DNA from: Butyrivibrio sp. AE3004
GTDB lineage: Bacteria; Bacillota; Clostridia; Lachnospirales; Lachnospiraceae
DNA length: 64,000 nt
Direction of reading: 5' to 3'
Assembly: GCF_000703165.1 (NCBI RefSeq)
Contig: NZ_JNLQ01000001.1
Location: forward strand, 366,543-430,542
In this document: positions 28,393 to 37,819 of the stretch, piece by piece
How the letters are laid out: each line of letters opens with the position of its first letter
Numbering within the stretch: the first letter of the stretch is position 1
Position numbers and translations under genes: made by a program
Notes under the pieces: model-generated
Database searches by the model: none
Told to the model about the DNA's origin: nothing
Seen by the model: only the letters and a program-made list of their open reading frames with translations

Positions 28393-29481
28393 ATGAACGC
28401 AAAGATGAAAAAAGCTTTTAGAAATCCTGCGTTCTGTATAGAAAAAAATATGACTTATAATTCAGGAAAAAACACATTAAAAATCATAGCAGCATTTATC
28501 GTAGGAATTATAGCTCTTTTGATGGGAATTTGCCTTGGAAGCGTGAATATACAGCTAACCGATACTTTTTCGATAATCATGGCAAAGCTGTCAGGCAGTG
28601 CGGTAAAGGAATCCGTCGATCCTTCGCTTATTTCTATCCTGTGGGAGATAAGAATTCCAAGGGCACTTTGTGCTTTTTTTGTAGGAGGAGCCATTGCGGT
28701 CAGCGGAGCAGTAATACAGTCTATACTTCAGAATCCGTTAGCATCCTCATACACACTCGGGGTATCATCCGGAGCATGTCTCGGTGCTGCAATAGTAATT
28801 ATTACGGGAATTGGTGGAGCATTTCTCGGATATTTTCTGCTTCCGGCGGTAGGCTTTGGATGCGGACTTTTGACTGTCCTTCTTGTTATATTAGTCGCAA
28901 CCGGCCTTGATTCGGGATTTAAAAATCACACAATCATTCTATTCGGAATGATATTTTCACTTTTTGTAAATGCGATTATGACTATGCTCAGTGCACTGAA
29001 CAAGAGTCACATGCAAAGACTTATCTTATGGCAGCTTGGGACTTTTTCGGGCAGACGTTTTGCTCATGTGGCTGTTATCTTTGTATGTCTTATCATCGGA
29101 ATGATACTTATCATGCTTTTTCACAGGGAGCTTGATATTCTTTCCTTTGGCGATGAGGAGGCCCAAGCGGTAGGAGTTGATAATAAAAGGACCAAGATTA
29201 TTCTTCTTATTCTGGCCTCATTTCTCACGGGAGTATCAGTATGTTTTACAGGTGTTATAGGCTTTGTGGATCTGACGATTCCTCATATAGTAAGACGGAT
29301 ATACGGTTCCGCACATAAGGTTGTAGTTCCTATGAGCCTTATACTAGGTGGAGCGTTTATGACAATCTGCGATCTGCTTGCAAGAACCCTTATGGCACCA
29401 CAGGAGATACCAATAGGCGCGATTACGGCCTTTGTGGGAGCTCCGTTTTTCCTCTGGGTATATTATAAGAGGAGGACCTGA
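28393..29481 (+). CDS. FecCD/BtuC-type ABC importer permease
   Basis: A ~360-aa permease with about nine or ten hydrophobic helices. Family motifs include RIPRALCAFFVGGAIAVSGA followed by QSILQNPLA, and near the end TIPHIVRRIYGSAHKVVVP and LARTLMAPQEIPIGAITAF. An in-frame ATG exists at 28336, but the terminator hairpin lies just after it, so a start further on is more likely: 28393, 28405 or 28450 (343 aa, the usual length). None has a strong ribosome site. The stop abuts the ATPase gene directly. Confidence 0.87.
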   Translation: MNAKMKKAFRNPAFCIEKNMTYNSGKNTLKIIAAFIVGIIALLMGICLGSVNIQLTDTFSIIMAKLSGSAVKESVDPSLISILWEIRIPRALCAFFVGGAIAVSGAVIQSILQNPLASSYTLGVSSGACLGAAIVIITGIGGAFLGYFLLPAVGFGCGLLTVLLVILVATGLDSGFKNHTIILFGMIFSLFVNAIMTMLSALNKSHMQRLILWQLGTFSGRRFAHVAVIFVCLIIGMILIMLFHRELDILSFGDEEAQAVGVDNKRTKIILLILASFLTGVSVCFTGVIGFVDLTIPHIVRRIYGSAHKVVVPMSLILGGAFMTICDLLARTLMAPQEIPIGAITAFVGAPFFLWVYYKRRT

Positions 29482-30309
29482 ATGGGCGAAAAAATCATTG
29501 AATTAAAGGGCGTATCAGCAGGATATGTGAAAAACAGAAAAAACAGGAAGCCTCAAGATGAGCAACTGATCATAAAGGACATTTCTCTTGAAATAAAGGA
29601 GGGGCACAGCGTGTGTCTTCTGGGTCCTAATGGCTGCGGTAAGACAACGCTCCTTCGAGTGATTGCAGGTATGCTTCCATCTTATGGAGAGATCCTGCTT
29701 GACGGAAAAAACATACATGATTTGAAGCGCAAGGAGATTGCATCATACATTTCCTTTTTCTCACAGATGTCTCAGGTGTACTTTTCATACAGTGTATATG
29801 AGACAGTGATGCAGGGACGTTATGTTCACGGAAGTACATTCTTTTCGGGGGCAGGCGCGGTAGATAAGGAGATTGTGGATGAGACGCTTGAAAAACTGAG
29901 ACTTACTGATATAGCAGATAAGCAGATAACCACATTGTCAGGAGGACAGCTCCAGAGAGTTATGCTGGCAAGATGTATAGCGCAGGGGAGTCCGGTGATG
30001 ATTCTCGATGAACCTATGAATCACATTGATATGAAGATACAGGCGGAGCTTTTTGACTATCTTCTGGAATGGCGGCAAAAGCCTGTGAAAATGGTCGGAA
30101 AAAGAGAGTATAAGCCTACCATAATAGGGGTTTTTCATGATATAAATGTCGCCCGGTATTTGGCTGACGAAATAGCTTTTATCTCAAAAGGACGAATCCT
30201 GGCTTCCGGAAAAAAGGAAGAAATTCTGACAAAAGAGCTTTTGGAAAGAACCTACGATTTTAATGTTGTGGAGTATCTGCAAAGATTCAATATGCAGCAG
30301 TTATTATAG
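29482..30309 (+). CDS. FecE/BtuD-type ABC importer ATPase
   Basis: A 275-aa ATPase that powers the FecCD-type permease. Walker A is LGPNGCGKTTLLRV near residues 48-61, the Q-loop is SFFSQMSQ, the signature is TLSGGQLQRVMLARC, Walker B is VMILDEPMNHID, and the switch His is in GVFHDINVARYLAD. A ribosome site (GAGGA) lies at the end of the permease gene and the two genes have no gap. An insert after residue ~195 (WRQKPVKMVGKREYKP) is longer than usual for the family but leaves the motifs intact. Confidence 0.92.
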   Translation: MGEKIIELKGVSAGYVKNRKNRKPQDEQLIIKDISLEIKEGHSVCLLGPNGCGKTTLLRVIAGMLPSYGEILLDGKNIHDLKRKEIASYISFFSQMSQVYFSYSVYETVMQGRYVHGSTFFSGAGAVDKEIVDETLEKLRLTDIADKQITTLSGGQLQRVMLARCIAQGSPVMILDEPMNHIDMKIQAELFDYLLEWRQKPVKMVGKREYKPTIIGVFHDINVARYLADEIAFISKGRILASGKKEEILTKELLERTYDFNVVEYLQRFNMQQLL

Positions 30310-30365
30310 CAATGAATGTATAAGGCGGATAAAACATTTTTTTATAGATGAGGAGGGTATCCGAG

Positions 30366-31556
30366 ATGAGTTCTATACATAAGTTTAAAAAGGTTAAAAC
30401 AGCAGTTATTGGTTGCGGAATGATCAGCGATATATACATTCGTAATCTGAAAGAGCTGTTCGATATCATTGATCTTGCGGCAATAGCCAATCGCTCAGTA
30501 AATGGAGCCAAAGAAAAAGCCAATATTTATGGGATAGACAGGGTTATGACAATAGATGAGGTTGCAGCTTCTCAAGATATTGAGCTGGTTGTAAACCTTA
30601 CACCTGCGGATGTGCATTATTCAATAGTAAAACAGATGCTTGAGGCAGGAAAACACGTATATACAGAGAAAATGTTTACAACAAAGCTTGAGGAAGCCGA
30701 AGAGCTTATGAAGATTGCCGATGATAAGAATCTGCTGATAGCGGTGGCGCCTGACACGGTTCTTGGGGCCGGCATACAGACAGCAAGGCATTACCTTGAT
30801 TCCGGTCTTATAGGCGGGATTACTAGTGGCTTTGTCAGTGTAAACCGTGATCAGTGTCTTATGTCTGAGCTTTTCAGATTTTTACAGCAGGAAGGTGGAG
30901 CAATACCTTACGATGCGGGAATTTACTATATAGGTGCACTGATTACATTACTTGGCAGTGTGAAAAGGGTTTCAGGTTTTGGTGCACCTGCCCTGATTCA
31001 TGATAAGCAGCTTTTGTTTGTAAAAGGCAATCCGGATTCCTGGCAGATTCCCGGTACAAATGTACTTTGCGGAGCATTGGAATTTGAGAGCGGAGTGCTT
31101 GTTTCAATTCATTTTAACGGAAACAATGTCGGAGGTGAGAAGACCAGATTTGAACTGTTTGGTACCAGAGGCAATATGGAGCTTGGAGATCCAAACAGGT
31201 TTGATGGTGAAATAACAATATCTCTTCCGGAAAATGAACCCGTGAAAATGCCTTTTACACATGGTTTTAACGGTAAAAATATGTTGGGAGATCCAAAACC
31301 TTTTGACGGATACGGTCACCGCGGAGTGGGCGTTGCAGATCTGGCATATGCCATCAGGCAGGGTAGGAAAAACAGACTCAGTAAAGAGTATGGATATCAT
31401 TGCATGGAAGTACTTCTCGGACTTGATGAATCGATCAAATCAGGAAAAGTTTATGAACTTAAATCAAGAGCAGAGGTTGAACCATTAAAGCCGGGATTCT
31501 ATTCTTCCATGTTTGACGGCACGCTCAGAGCTGATGCAGAGCTGTCACTTGTGTAA
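30366..31556 (+). CDS. Gfo/Idh/MocA family NAD(P)-dependent oxidoreductase
   Basis: A 396-aa dehydrogenase-like protein. The N-terminal Rossmann fold shows AVIGCGMISDIYIRNL, the LVVNLTPADVHYSI strand, and the HVYTEKMFTTKLEEA helix, where the Lys of the usual EKP motif is kept but Pro is Met. The C-terminal half is the alpha/beta substrate domain. I chose ATG 30366 because GGAGGG lies 9 nt upstream. It follows the ABC ATPase gene by 56 nt and may be co-transcribed. It probably oxidises or reduces a sugar or inositol derivative. Confidence 0.87.
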   Translation: MSSIHKFKKVKTAVIGCGMISDIYIRNLKELFDIIDLAAIANRSVNGAKEKANIYGIDRVMTIDEVAASQDIELVVNLTPADVHYSIVKQMLEAGKHVYTEKMFTTKLEEAEELMKIADDKNLLIAVAPDTVLGAGIQTARHYLDSGLIGGITSGFVSVNRDQCLMSELFRFLQQEGGAIPYDAGIYYIGALITLLGSVKRVSGFGAPALIHDKQLLFVKGNPDSWQIPGTNVLCGALEFESGVLVSIHFNGNNVGGEKTRFELFGTRGNMELGDPNRFDGEITISLPENEPVKMPFTHGFNGKNMLGDPKPFDGYGHRGVGVADLAYAIRQGRKNRLSKEYGYHCMEVLLGLDESIKSGKVYELKSRAEVEPLKPGFYSSMFDGTLRADAELSLV

Positions 31557-31679
31557 TGATTACTTTGAGATTTGTAATTTTTTTAAAATTTTTTGGTCTT
31601 TTTGCAACATATATGTTTCCTCATCTGTATATATAGCAGAGAAGTAAATAAAAACCTTTAATTTGAGGAGGAAACAAAT

Positions 31680-33662
31680 ATGAAAAGAAAAACATTACTG
31701 GTACTTGCACTTGTAGCATCAATAACACTCACAGCCTGCGCACAGCCGACAGTCCCGGAAAATAATCAGTCTGTACAGGAACAGGGTACAGAGCAGGATG
31801 ATAAAGATACTGCCCAAACCGGGAAAAAAGAAGAGGAAAAACCTGCTAAATCATCATCTGAAATGGATAAGCTTGTTAATAATGCAGGAGAAGCATATGA
31901 GGACTACCTTAAAAAGGGAAGGTCATATGAAGAAGCAGATACTGCAGCATCTGCCCCGGGTATTATAAATGGTATAAGTAGTTTATTCGGTGCATCAAAG
32001 AGCTGTGATTCGGCAGCAATGGCAACTGAAGCAGCAGTAGAGGAAAGCTGTGAGGCAGCATGCGAGGATACGTATGAAGAAGCCTGCGTAGAAGAACCGG
32101 GTGCCTTCGAAGAACCTGTTATCTGGGATACCGAGTCATACAGGAAAATTTCGGAGTCCGGGTTTACATCAGTAAGCACGCAGCCCTTTTCAACATTTGG
32201 TGCTGACACAGACACTGCAGTGTATTCAAATCTTCGCAGAAAAATTCTTGGCCATGAATATGACTGGTATGGATACGGTATAGACAACGATGCCATCCGT
32301 ATAGAAGAGATGGTGAATTATTTTAAATATGATTACAAGGATCCGGAAAACGGGGAAAAATTTGGTGTAACAACAACTCTTAATCCCTGTCCATGGAACG
32401 AAGATACACTTCTTCTGAAAATCGGTTTAAAAACAGAGGAATCTACCCCTGAGAAAGGAAGTAATATAGTTTTCCTTATTGATACCTCAGGCTCAATGTA
32501 CGATTTTGATAAGCTTCCGCTTGTTCAGGAGGCTTTTAAAGTACTCACCGATGGGCTTGATGAGAATGACCGTGTTTCAATAGTAACATACGCAGGCTCT
32601 TCCGAAGTTGTTGCGGAGGGTGTATCAGGAGATAAGCATTCAAAAATTAAGGACATGATCGACAGGCTTGAGGCAGGCGGTTCAACAAACGGAAGCGAAG
32701 GAATCATTACTGCCTACAAGATTGCTGAAAATAACTTTATCGAAGGAGGAAATAACCGCGTAATCCTGGCAACAGACGGAGATCTTAACGTAGGAACAAC
32801 ATCTGAAGCAGGACTTATAGAGCTTATTGAAAAAGAGAGGGAAACAGGAGTTATGTTCTCTTGCCTCGGCTTTGGTACAGGCAATTATCAGGATGACAAG
32901 ATGGAAGCCCTTGCCGATCATGGAAACGGTAATTATGCATATATTGACTGCCCCGATGAGGCAGAGCGTGTTTTAAAGAACGAGCTCTGGTCAACAATTT
33001 ACACGGTTGCAAAGGATACAAAGTTTCAGGTTGAGTTCAATCCGGAAACAGTGGAAGGATATCGCCTCGTTGGATATGAGAACAGAAAGATGGCTGCTGA
33101 GGATTTTGCTGATGATACAAAGGACGGCGGTGAAATAGGCTCAAATCAGTGTGTTACTGTCCTCTATGAGATAGTTCCCGCAGGTTCAGCAATGGATATG
33201 CCCAAGGTACAGTCAAAATATCAGAAAAATGAAAAAGAAACCTCAAAAGATCCTTCCGGAGAGCTTCTTACTGTAAACATCAGATACAAAGCGCCTGAAG
33301 CATCTGAAAGCGTCCTTAGGGAATATCCCGTAACATACGATATGCTCGAAGAGACTATGGACGATGATACTTCATGGGCATGCGGAGTCGCACAGTTTGG
33401 TATGCTTATGAGAAATTCAGAGAACAAGGGAACAACTACCTATGACTCTGTATACAACAGACTTAAAGGCCTTTCAGGAGTGGCTGATAACACAGCAAAA
33501 CTCGAGTTCCTGTATATGGTAAAGAAGGTTGGCAAAGATCCTTCACAGTATATTTCGGATTATCAAGAAAATGTATCTTGTGATAATGATGTCAATACAT
33601 CAAATACAGATGGCTATGATGATTATTACGGGATTGCTGATGAATTTACAGATGGATTTTGA
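31680..33662 (+). CDS. VWA-domain lipoprotein, YfbK-like
   Basis: A 660-aa lipoprotein with a lipobox at TLTAC near residue 20 and an acidic linker. A YfbK-type N-terminal region (ENGEKFGVTTTLNPCPWNED) leads into a VWA domain with the MIDAS motif FLIDTSGSMYDFDK near residue 265 and the later TDGDLNVG loop. The C-terminal part matches the DUF3520-like tail of YfbK proteins. A Cys-rich, Ala/Glu segment (SCEAACEDTYEEACVEE) precedes the VWA domain. A strong GAGGAGG site precedes the start. These proteins are thought to act in the envelope, but no precise role is known. Confidence 0.88.
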   Translation: MKRKTLLVLALVASITLTACAQPTVPENNQSVQEQGTEQDDKDTAQTGKKEEEKPAKSSSEMDKLVNNAGEAYEDYLKKGRSYEEADTAASAPGIINGISSLFGASKSCDSAAMATEAAVEESCEAACEDTYEEACVEEPGAFEEPVIWDTESYRKISESGFTSVSTQPFSTFGADTDTAVYSNLRRKILGHEYDWYGYGIDNDAIRIEEMVNYFKYDYKDPENGEKFGVTTTLNPCPWNEDTLLLKIGLKTEESTPEKGSNIVFLIDTSGSMYDFDKLPLVQEAFKVLTDGLDENDRVSIVTYAGSSEVVAEGVSGDKHSKIKDMIDRLEAGGSTNGSEGIITAYKIAENNFIEGGNNRVILATDGDLNVGTTSEAGLIELIEKERETGVMFSCLGFGTGNYQDDKMEALADHGNGNYAYIDCPDEAERVLKNELWSTIYTVAKDTKFQVEFNPETVEGYRLVGYENRKMAAEDFADDTKDGGEIGSNQCVTVLYEIVPAGSAMDMPKVQSKYQKNEKETSKDPSGELLTVNIRYKAPEASESVLREYPVTYDMLEETMDDDTSWACGVAQFGMLMRNSENKGTTTYDSVYNRLKGLSGVADNTAKLEFLYMVKKVGKDPSQYISDYQENVSCDNDVNTSNTDGYDDYYGIADEFTDGF

Positions 33663-33671
33663 AACAGGGTA

Positions 33672-33700
33672 TTACACGAAAAATTTTTTTCTGATATAAT
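33672..33700 (+). promoter_or_regulatory. Promoter of the DUF2798-like gene (extended -10)
   Basis: TTACAC and TATAAT are separated by exactly 17 nt, and TG precedes the -10 by one base (TGATATAAT). Transcription would start near 33707, giving a leader of about 120 nt. Confidence 0.6.
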
Positions 33701-33706
33701 CATGGC

Positions 33707-33828
33707 TTGTCATATAAATTTATTTTTGAAGATGTAGAGCCGGTAACATTGGAAACGTAACACTGTGTGGTGCAAACGAACAACACGCCCGAGGTCTTCC
33801 CCTGAGAAATGAAAGGAGAATCCCAGGT
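33707..33828 (+). other. Long 5' leader of the DUF2798-like gene, possible structured RNA
   Basis: About 120 nt between the promoter and ATG 33829. It is noticeably more GC-rich than surrounding intergenic DNA and contains purine-rich loops and a repeated GTAACA word. The ribosome site AAAGGAG lies at its end. I could not match it to a riboswitch class I know. Confidence 0.35.
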
Positions 33829-34323
33829 ATGTTACCACAGAACAAGTTTCAAGATGTTATTTTCACTATTTTTATGGCTTTTGTCATGGTTTATGCAATG
33901 ATCTGCTACAATATTTCTCTTAATGTAGGAGGCATGCAGAACTTCATTTTTCTTGCAGCATTTAAGGAAATGCTTATCATGTTGCCGGTGGCAGTTTTAA
34001 TAGAACTGTTATTTGTCGGAAAGCTTGCTCAGAAGCTGGCATTTAGATTTGTTACTCCGGGAAAGGATCCTATGATAATGATTATTCTGGGTATCTCTGC
34101 CATGAGCGTATGTCTGATGTGTCCTATGATGAGCCTTGTAGCTACAATCCTTTTCAAGGATGCCGGTTCCGAGTTCATTGCAGTGTGGCTTCAGACAACA
34201 GTTAAGAACTTTCCGATGGCCCTCTGCTGGCAGATATTCTTCGCAGGGCCCCTGGTTAGAAATGTATTTGGCTTTTTTGTGAATAAATTTTCCAGAAAAG
34301 AAATAATTGAATGTAAAGGCTAA
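33829..34323 (+). CDS. DUF2798-like small integral membrane protein
   Basis: A 164-aa protein with four predicted membrane helices (about residues 8-28, 42-64, 83-107, 123-145). The N-terminal FQDVIFTIFMAFVMVYAM and the two-fold repeated helix pair match the DUF2798 family. Its role is unknown. The gene has its own promoter and leader, and ends at a strong bidirectional terminator. Confidence 0.8.
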   Translation: MLPQNKFQDVIFTIFMAFVMVYAMICYNISLNVGGMQNFIFLAAFKEMLIMLPVAVLIELLFVGKLAQKLAFRFVTPGKDPMIMIILGISAMSVCLMCPMMSLVATILFKDAGSEFIAVWLQTTVKNFPMALCWQIFFAGPLVRNVFGFFVNKFSRKEIIECKG

Positions 34324-34351
34324 TAATTTAAGCAATCTATAATAGGTAAAA

Positions 34352-34388
34352 GACCATTTGACAGTATAATGTGTACTGTCAAATGGTC
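34352..34388. terminator. Bidirectional terminator between convergent genes
   Basis: GACCATTTGACAGTA pairs perfectly with TACTGTCAAATGGTC around a 7-nt loop, with T-rich exits on both strands. It serves the gene ending at 34323 and the minus-strand gene ending at 34403. Confidence 0.9.
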
Positions 34389-34402
34389 CTTTTGTTTTAA
34401 AG

Positions 34403-35905
34403 CTATTTCACTTTTACCTTTTTAATCTTGCTCCATGTAGAGTAGAGCTTTTTATCACCAGTCTTCTTAAAAGAACGAATACGTACATAATATTTTTTGC
34501 CGGATTTGAGCTTCTTGATTTTAAGAGAGCTTTTGGATGCTTTGCAAGTCTTAATCTTACTTCCGGTAAACTTTTTGTTAGTAGCATACTGTATTTCGTA
34601 TCCATCTGCTTTTGAATTGCTGTACCAGTTGACTGAAAAGCTCTTCTTAGCCTTGGTAAGGGAAAATGATTGTACATTGGTGGGAGCCGTGGCTACATCC
34701 TTATTTGTGGTGTCATTAGAACTCTCGTTGTTTTTAGACCAATTGGCATTACTATCGGTATCCTTTTTTTCCTCTTTTGGAGGATTTTTAATCAGAAAGT
34801 AGACAGTTTTTAATCCGGTAAAGTTACCGATGCCTTCTATACTAATTTTGCCATATCCGGCATCAATGTTGTTTGAGTACGTTAAAGTGTAATCCGTGTC
34901 CTTAGTAAGCGTCTTGTCTTTGTAGGTTAGCATAACTTGTGGAGTTAACGGTGCACCTGTACTTGTCTGGTCTGAAATATCCGAACAATTTGCGGAATAA
35001 ATATTTACAGCTTCAATAGTTACAGGAATAGAAAAATCAGTTCCATTTGAGAGCTTTCCTTTCAAATCGGCAGATCCGGCATTTTTGCCTGTGAGCGTGG
35101 TCCCGGAAACTTCAATGACCGAGTTATCGGACACAGTAAATGTATCTATGGCCTTTGTGAGAATGGCACCATTACCATAGCTTCTGCCTTGATAGTAAAC
35201 ATTCTCCTTGATAGTAGTTAAGTCATAACTTTCACCATATGTCACATTGATGACGGAAGGTGCTGCTTTATACTCGAGTTTAGACGAGAGAAAATCTATA
35301 TCTACAGTTTCCTTATCATTAAGGACTTTCGTTTCGGTAGTAGAAACAGTGGGAGAACGGAATTCCTGAACCCAGAAATGCACTCCATTACGCACAACAT
35401 GTCCTATTGCAACGCAGGTATTTGCAGAACTAAGCATATTTCTGCGATGCCCCTGTCCGGAATAACTAAAATCATCTTCTTTCCATGCTTCGAATACAGC
35501 TGATGCGGTTGGGAATCCGTAGGCGATGTTCTCACCGGCGCTCATGAACTTGGAATATGCTGAAAAGGGAGCCTTACCATTTGGTCTCGTATGCGAATAG
35601 TAAACAGCTATTTCCATGGCTCGTAACATTGCTGTTTTTTCAAGGTCGTAGTCATATTCAAGTTTCGGAAGATCTTTGCACTGGATTTTTTCTGTATCTG
35701 TATTGTTCCAATACCATGCTTCCGATCCGGTTCTGAAATCGTTTATGGAATCCAGCATAGCGCGTGCACTGGTCTGTTCATATGTGCCGGTGACAGGGAG
35801 CGTGACTATTGTGTCTGCCGCAAAAGTTTGAATACCCTGCATGGAAGTTGCCATAATTAGTACTGCCAAAGTTATTGTAAATATTGATTTAAGGGTATTT
35901 TTCAT
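34403..35905 (-). CDS. Secreted CAP-domain protein with C-terminal fibronectin-III-like domain
   Basis: A 500-aa secreted protein. The signal peptide ends at QTFAADT near residue 29. The CAP (SCP/PR-1) domain, about residues 45-190, has the conserved YYSHTRPNG, SAGENIAYG, and GHRRNMLS motifs that frame its metal/active-site cleft. Two beta-rich regions follow, one with a YXXG-type pattern seen in bacterial surface repeats. A Fn3-like domain ends the protein (DGYEIQYATNKKFTG, KYYVRIRSFKK). I chose ATG 35905 because GAGGA lies 9 nt upstream. The C-terminal domain resembles that of the Big2 protein at 37820. Confidence 0.87.
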   Translation of the reverse strand: MKNTLKSIFTITLAVLIMATSMQGIQTFAADTIVTLPVTGTYEQTSARAMLDSINDFRTGSEAWYWNNTDTEKIQCKDLPKLEYDYDLEKTAMLRAMEIAVYYSHTRPNGKAPFSAYSKFMSAGENIAYGFPTASAVFEAWKEDDFSYSGQGHRRNMLSSANTCVAIGHVVRNGVHFWVQEFRSPTVSTTETKVLNDKETVDIDFLSSKLEYKAAPSVINVTYGESYDLTTIKENVYYQGRSYGNGAILTKAIDTFTVSDNSVIEVSGTTLTGKNAGSADLKGKLSNGTDFSIPVTIEAVNIYSANCSDISDQTSTGAPLTPQVMLTYKDKTLTKDTDYTLTYSNNIDAGYGKISIEGIGNFTGLKTVYFLIKNPPKEEKKDTDSNANWSKNNESSNDTTNKDVATAPTNVQSFSLTKAKKSFSVNWYSNSKADGYEIQYATNKKFTGSKIKTCKASKSSLKIKKLKSGKKYYVRIRSFKKTGDKKLYSTWSKIKKVKVK

Positions 35906-35969
35906 AATGATTATTCCTCGCAGAATCAGAAATTGTGGGCAATGTTGCCCGTTGAAGTTTATTTTACTG

Positions 35970-36555
35970 CTGTTATGAAGGTTTATAAAGTGCAATTTGG
36001 CATGAGAATGCTAAGATTACAGACCTATAATCCTTATAGTATTTTAAATTCGTTCTTCAATGAAGAATTTGGATCATATTGGTTTGAAACAGGAACACCT
36101 ACATTTCTTTTTGATAAGAGCAGGGAGAGTAATTTCGATTAAAGGAAATTAACTAATAAAGCTATTTTTACCAGTGAGGCGATACTTAAGGATTATTCCG
36201 GAGATACCCTTGATCCTGTTCCGCTTTTATATCAGACGGGATATCTGACAATTTCTGATTATGATGAAAGAAGGATGAGGTATACTCTATGTTTCCATAA
36301 TGAAGAGGTAAAATACGGCTTTTTGGAATGCATACTTATACAGGTCGTATAGATTGCAAGGTTGAAACAGAGGATTATATCTATTTGTTTGAATTTAAAC
36401 GGGATGAATCTGCAGAAGAAGCGCTAAACCAGATTGATGATAAGGATTATGCACTTTCGTTTGTAGCTGATTCCAGAAAGCTATTCAAGATTGGAGTATC
36501 TTTTGATTCCGAGGAGAGAAAACTTATCGGTTGGGAAGTGAGTGAATCAAACTAA
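35970..36555 (+). pseudogene. Remnant of an AAA-ATPase-like/PD-(D/E)XK family protein
   Basis: Three reading frames carry consecutive pieces of one family. The first ends RLQTYNPYSILNSFF and SYWFETGTPTFL, characteristic of the AAA-ATPase-like (DUF1703-associated) proteins common in gut anaerobes. The middle piece reads LLYQTGYLTISDYDE. The third, 36328-36555, has YTGRIDCKVETEDYIYLFEFK, the PD-(D/E)XK core. The N-terminal ATPase part is missing and at least two frame breaks separate the pieces, so the gene is dead. Confidence 0.8.
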
Positions 36556-36573
36556 AGATAAACTAAAATATAC

Positions 36574-36629
36574 AAAGCAATAAAAAACATTGGATAATGA
36601 CAGATTTGTCCCATTTTTTTATTGCTTTG
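36574..36629. terminator. Long AAAGCAATAAAAAA inverted repeat, terminator-like
   Basis: AAAGCAATAAAAAA pairs with TTTTTTTATTGCTTT around a ~25-nt loop just after the PD-(D/E)XK remnant. It has A-rich and T-rich arms, so may stop transcription on either strand. From here to 36885 no gene is seen. Confidence 0.55.
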
Positions 36630-36885
36630 CTAATCTGATGATGATTAGGAACTAATAGTTATTGAAAAATTTATTACGACCCGAGTAAGTAATAGGAGAT
36701 TATTATATTTGGGTTACCAAAAAACAGAGCTTTTTACTAACCGGCAAGAGCTGGTATTCGAGTTTTTTGTCGATACAGTATTAGGATGCGAATGACAGCA
36801 ATTGTTTACTTAACTTTATACTTTTTTTATTTGCTTTTTTAAATCAATAGTTCCATAATTTTTGTCGAGAGGGGTTGACATTATT

Positions 36886-37017
<132 letters not shown>

Positions 37018-37086
37018 TGCGTCTTTTTAGTGTGCCCCAAAAGAATCACAATAGGAAAAGTTTATTATGTCACGGAGGAATCAGGA

Positions 37087-37791
37087 ATGCAGCTAAAAAA
37101 ACAAGGATTGTTTGTAAAAGCTATGGTAATTGTACTTACATTAGTTATGTCATTTATGTATGTGCCATCGATGAAGACATACGCCAAGAATATGAAATCA
37201 TCCGGTTTTAGATTCAATCTTTCGGCGGAAAAAGATGTAACAGTCTATAGGCAGGTTGCGGGACTTAAAAATTTGAGGCCATTTACTTTCAGGGTTAAGA
37301 GCATTAAGCGTAAAGAAGCCAATGACAGAATAACTGTAACGCTTAATGTAGTAATGAAAGATGGTAAAGGTTATTCAAAGAAAGATGTTGACAGGATTGT
37401 AAAGAAAATAAATGGAAGGTATTCTTATGGCACAGTGTGGAGTAGTTCCACTGAAAAGTGGGGAATACTCTTTGTTGATTATAAAACCGGAAAATTTACT
37501 ACATTAGCAGAAAATGATGTACAAATATCAGCTACCGGCTGGCAGATATACAGATCAAAAGTGTATAGCGGGAAATATGGAAGAAAATATAGGAAATACA
37601 CAAGATATTACAATACTATCGAAGTATCTTTCCCTTCTGACTATAAGGACTTGTGTTTTGGAGTTTATGGGAGTCCTGATTACAGAGCATCTTCCGCAGA
37701 TTTTGATGCGGGACTTTGTAGTTTTGCAGCATCTGCGCTAAGTAATAAATCGACAAGAAAGAAGACATCGAGTTGGATGAGGATTCAGTAA
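37087..37791 (+). CDS. Secreted hypothetical protein
   Basis: A 234-aa precursor. The signal peptide covers about residues 1-32 (hydrophobic core VKAMVIVLTLVMSF, cleavage near TYAKN). The mature part is rich in Lys, Tyr and Ser, with no cysteine pair or known motif that I recognise. I chose ATG 37087 because GGAGG lies 9 nt upstream. It is followed 28 nt later by the Big2-protein gene and probably forms an operon with it, downstream of the GACA leader and attenuator-like hairpin. Confidence 0.75.
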   Translation: MQLKKQGLFVKAMVIVLTLVMSFMYVPSMKTYAKNMKSSGFRFNLSAEKDVTVYRQVAGLKNLRPFTFRVKSIKRKEANDRITVTLNVVMKDGKGYSKKDVDRIVKKINGRYSYGTVWSSSTEKWGILFVDYKTGKFTTLAENDVQISATGWQIYRSKVYSGKYGRKYRKYTRYYNTIEVSFPSDYKDLCFGVYGSPDYRASSADFDAGLCSFAASALSNKSTRKKTSSWMRIQ

Positions 37792-37819
37792 TAATATAAA
37801 CATGAGGAGACGTAATATT

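Noticed and set aside
31680..33662. VWA lipoprotein as part of the kinase/FHA island
   Set aside because: It lies 12 kb away, has no FHA domain, and belongs to the YfbK family rather than the membrane VWA type at 50399.
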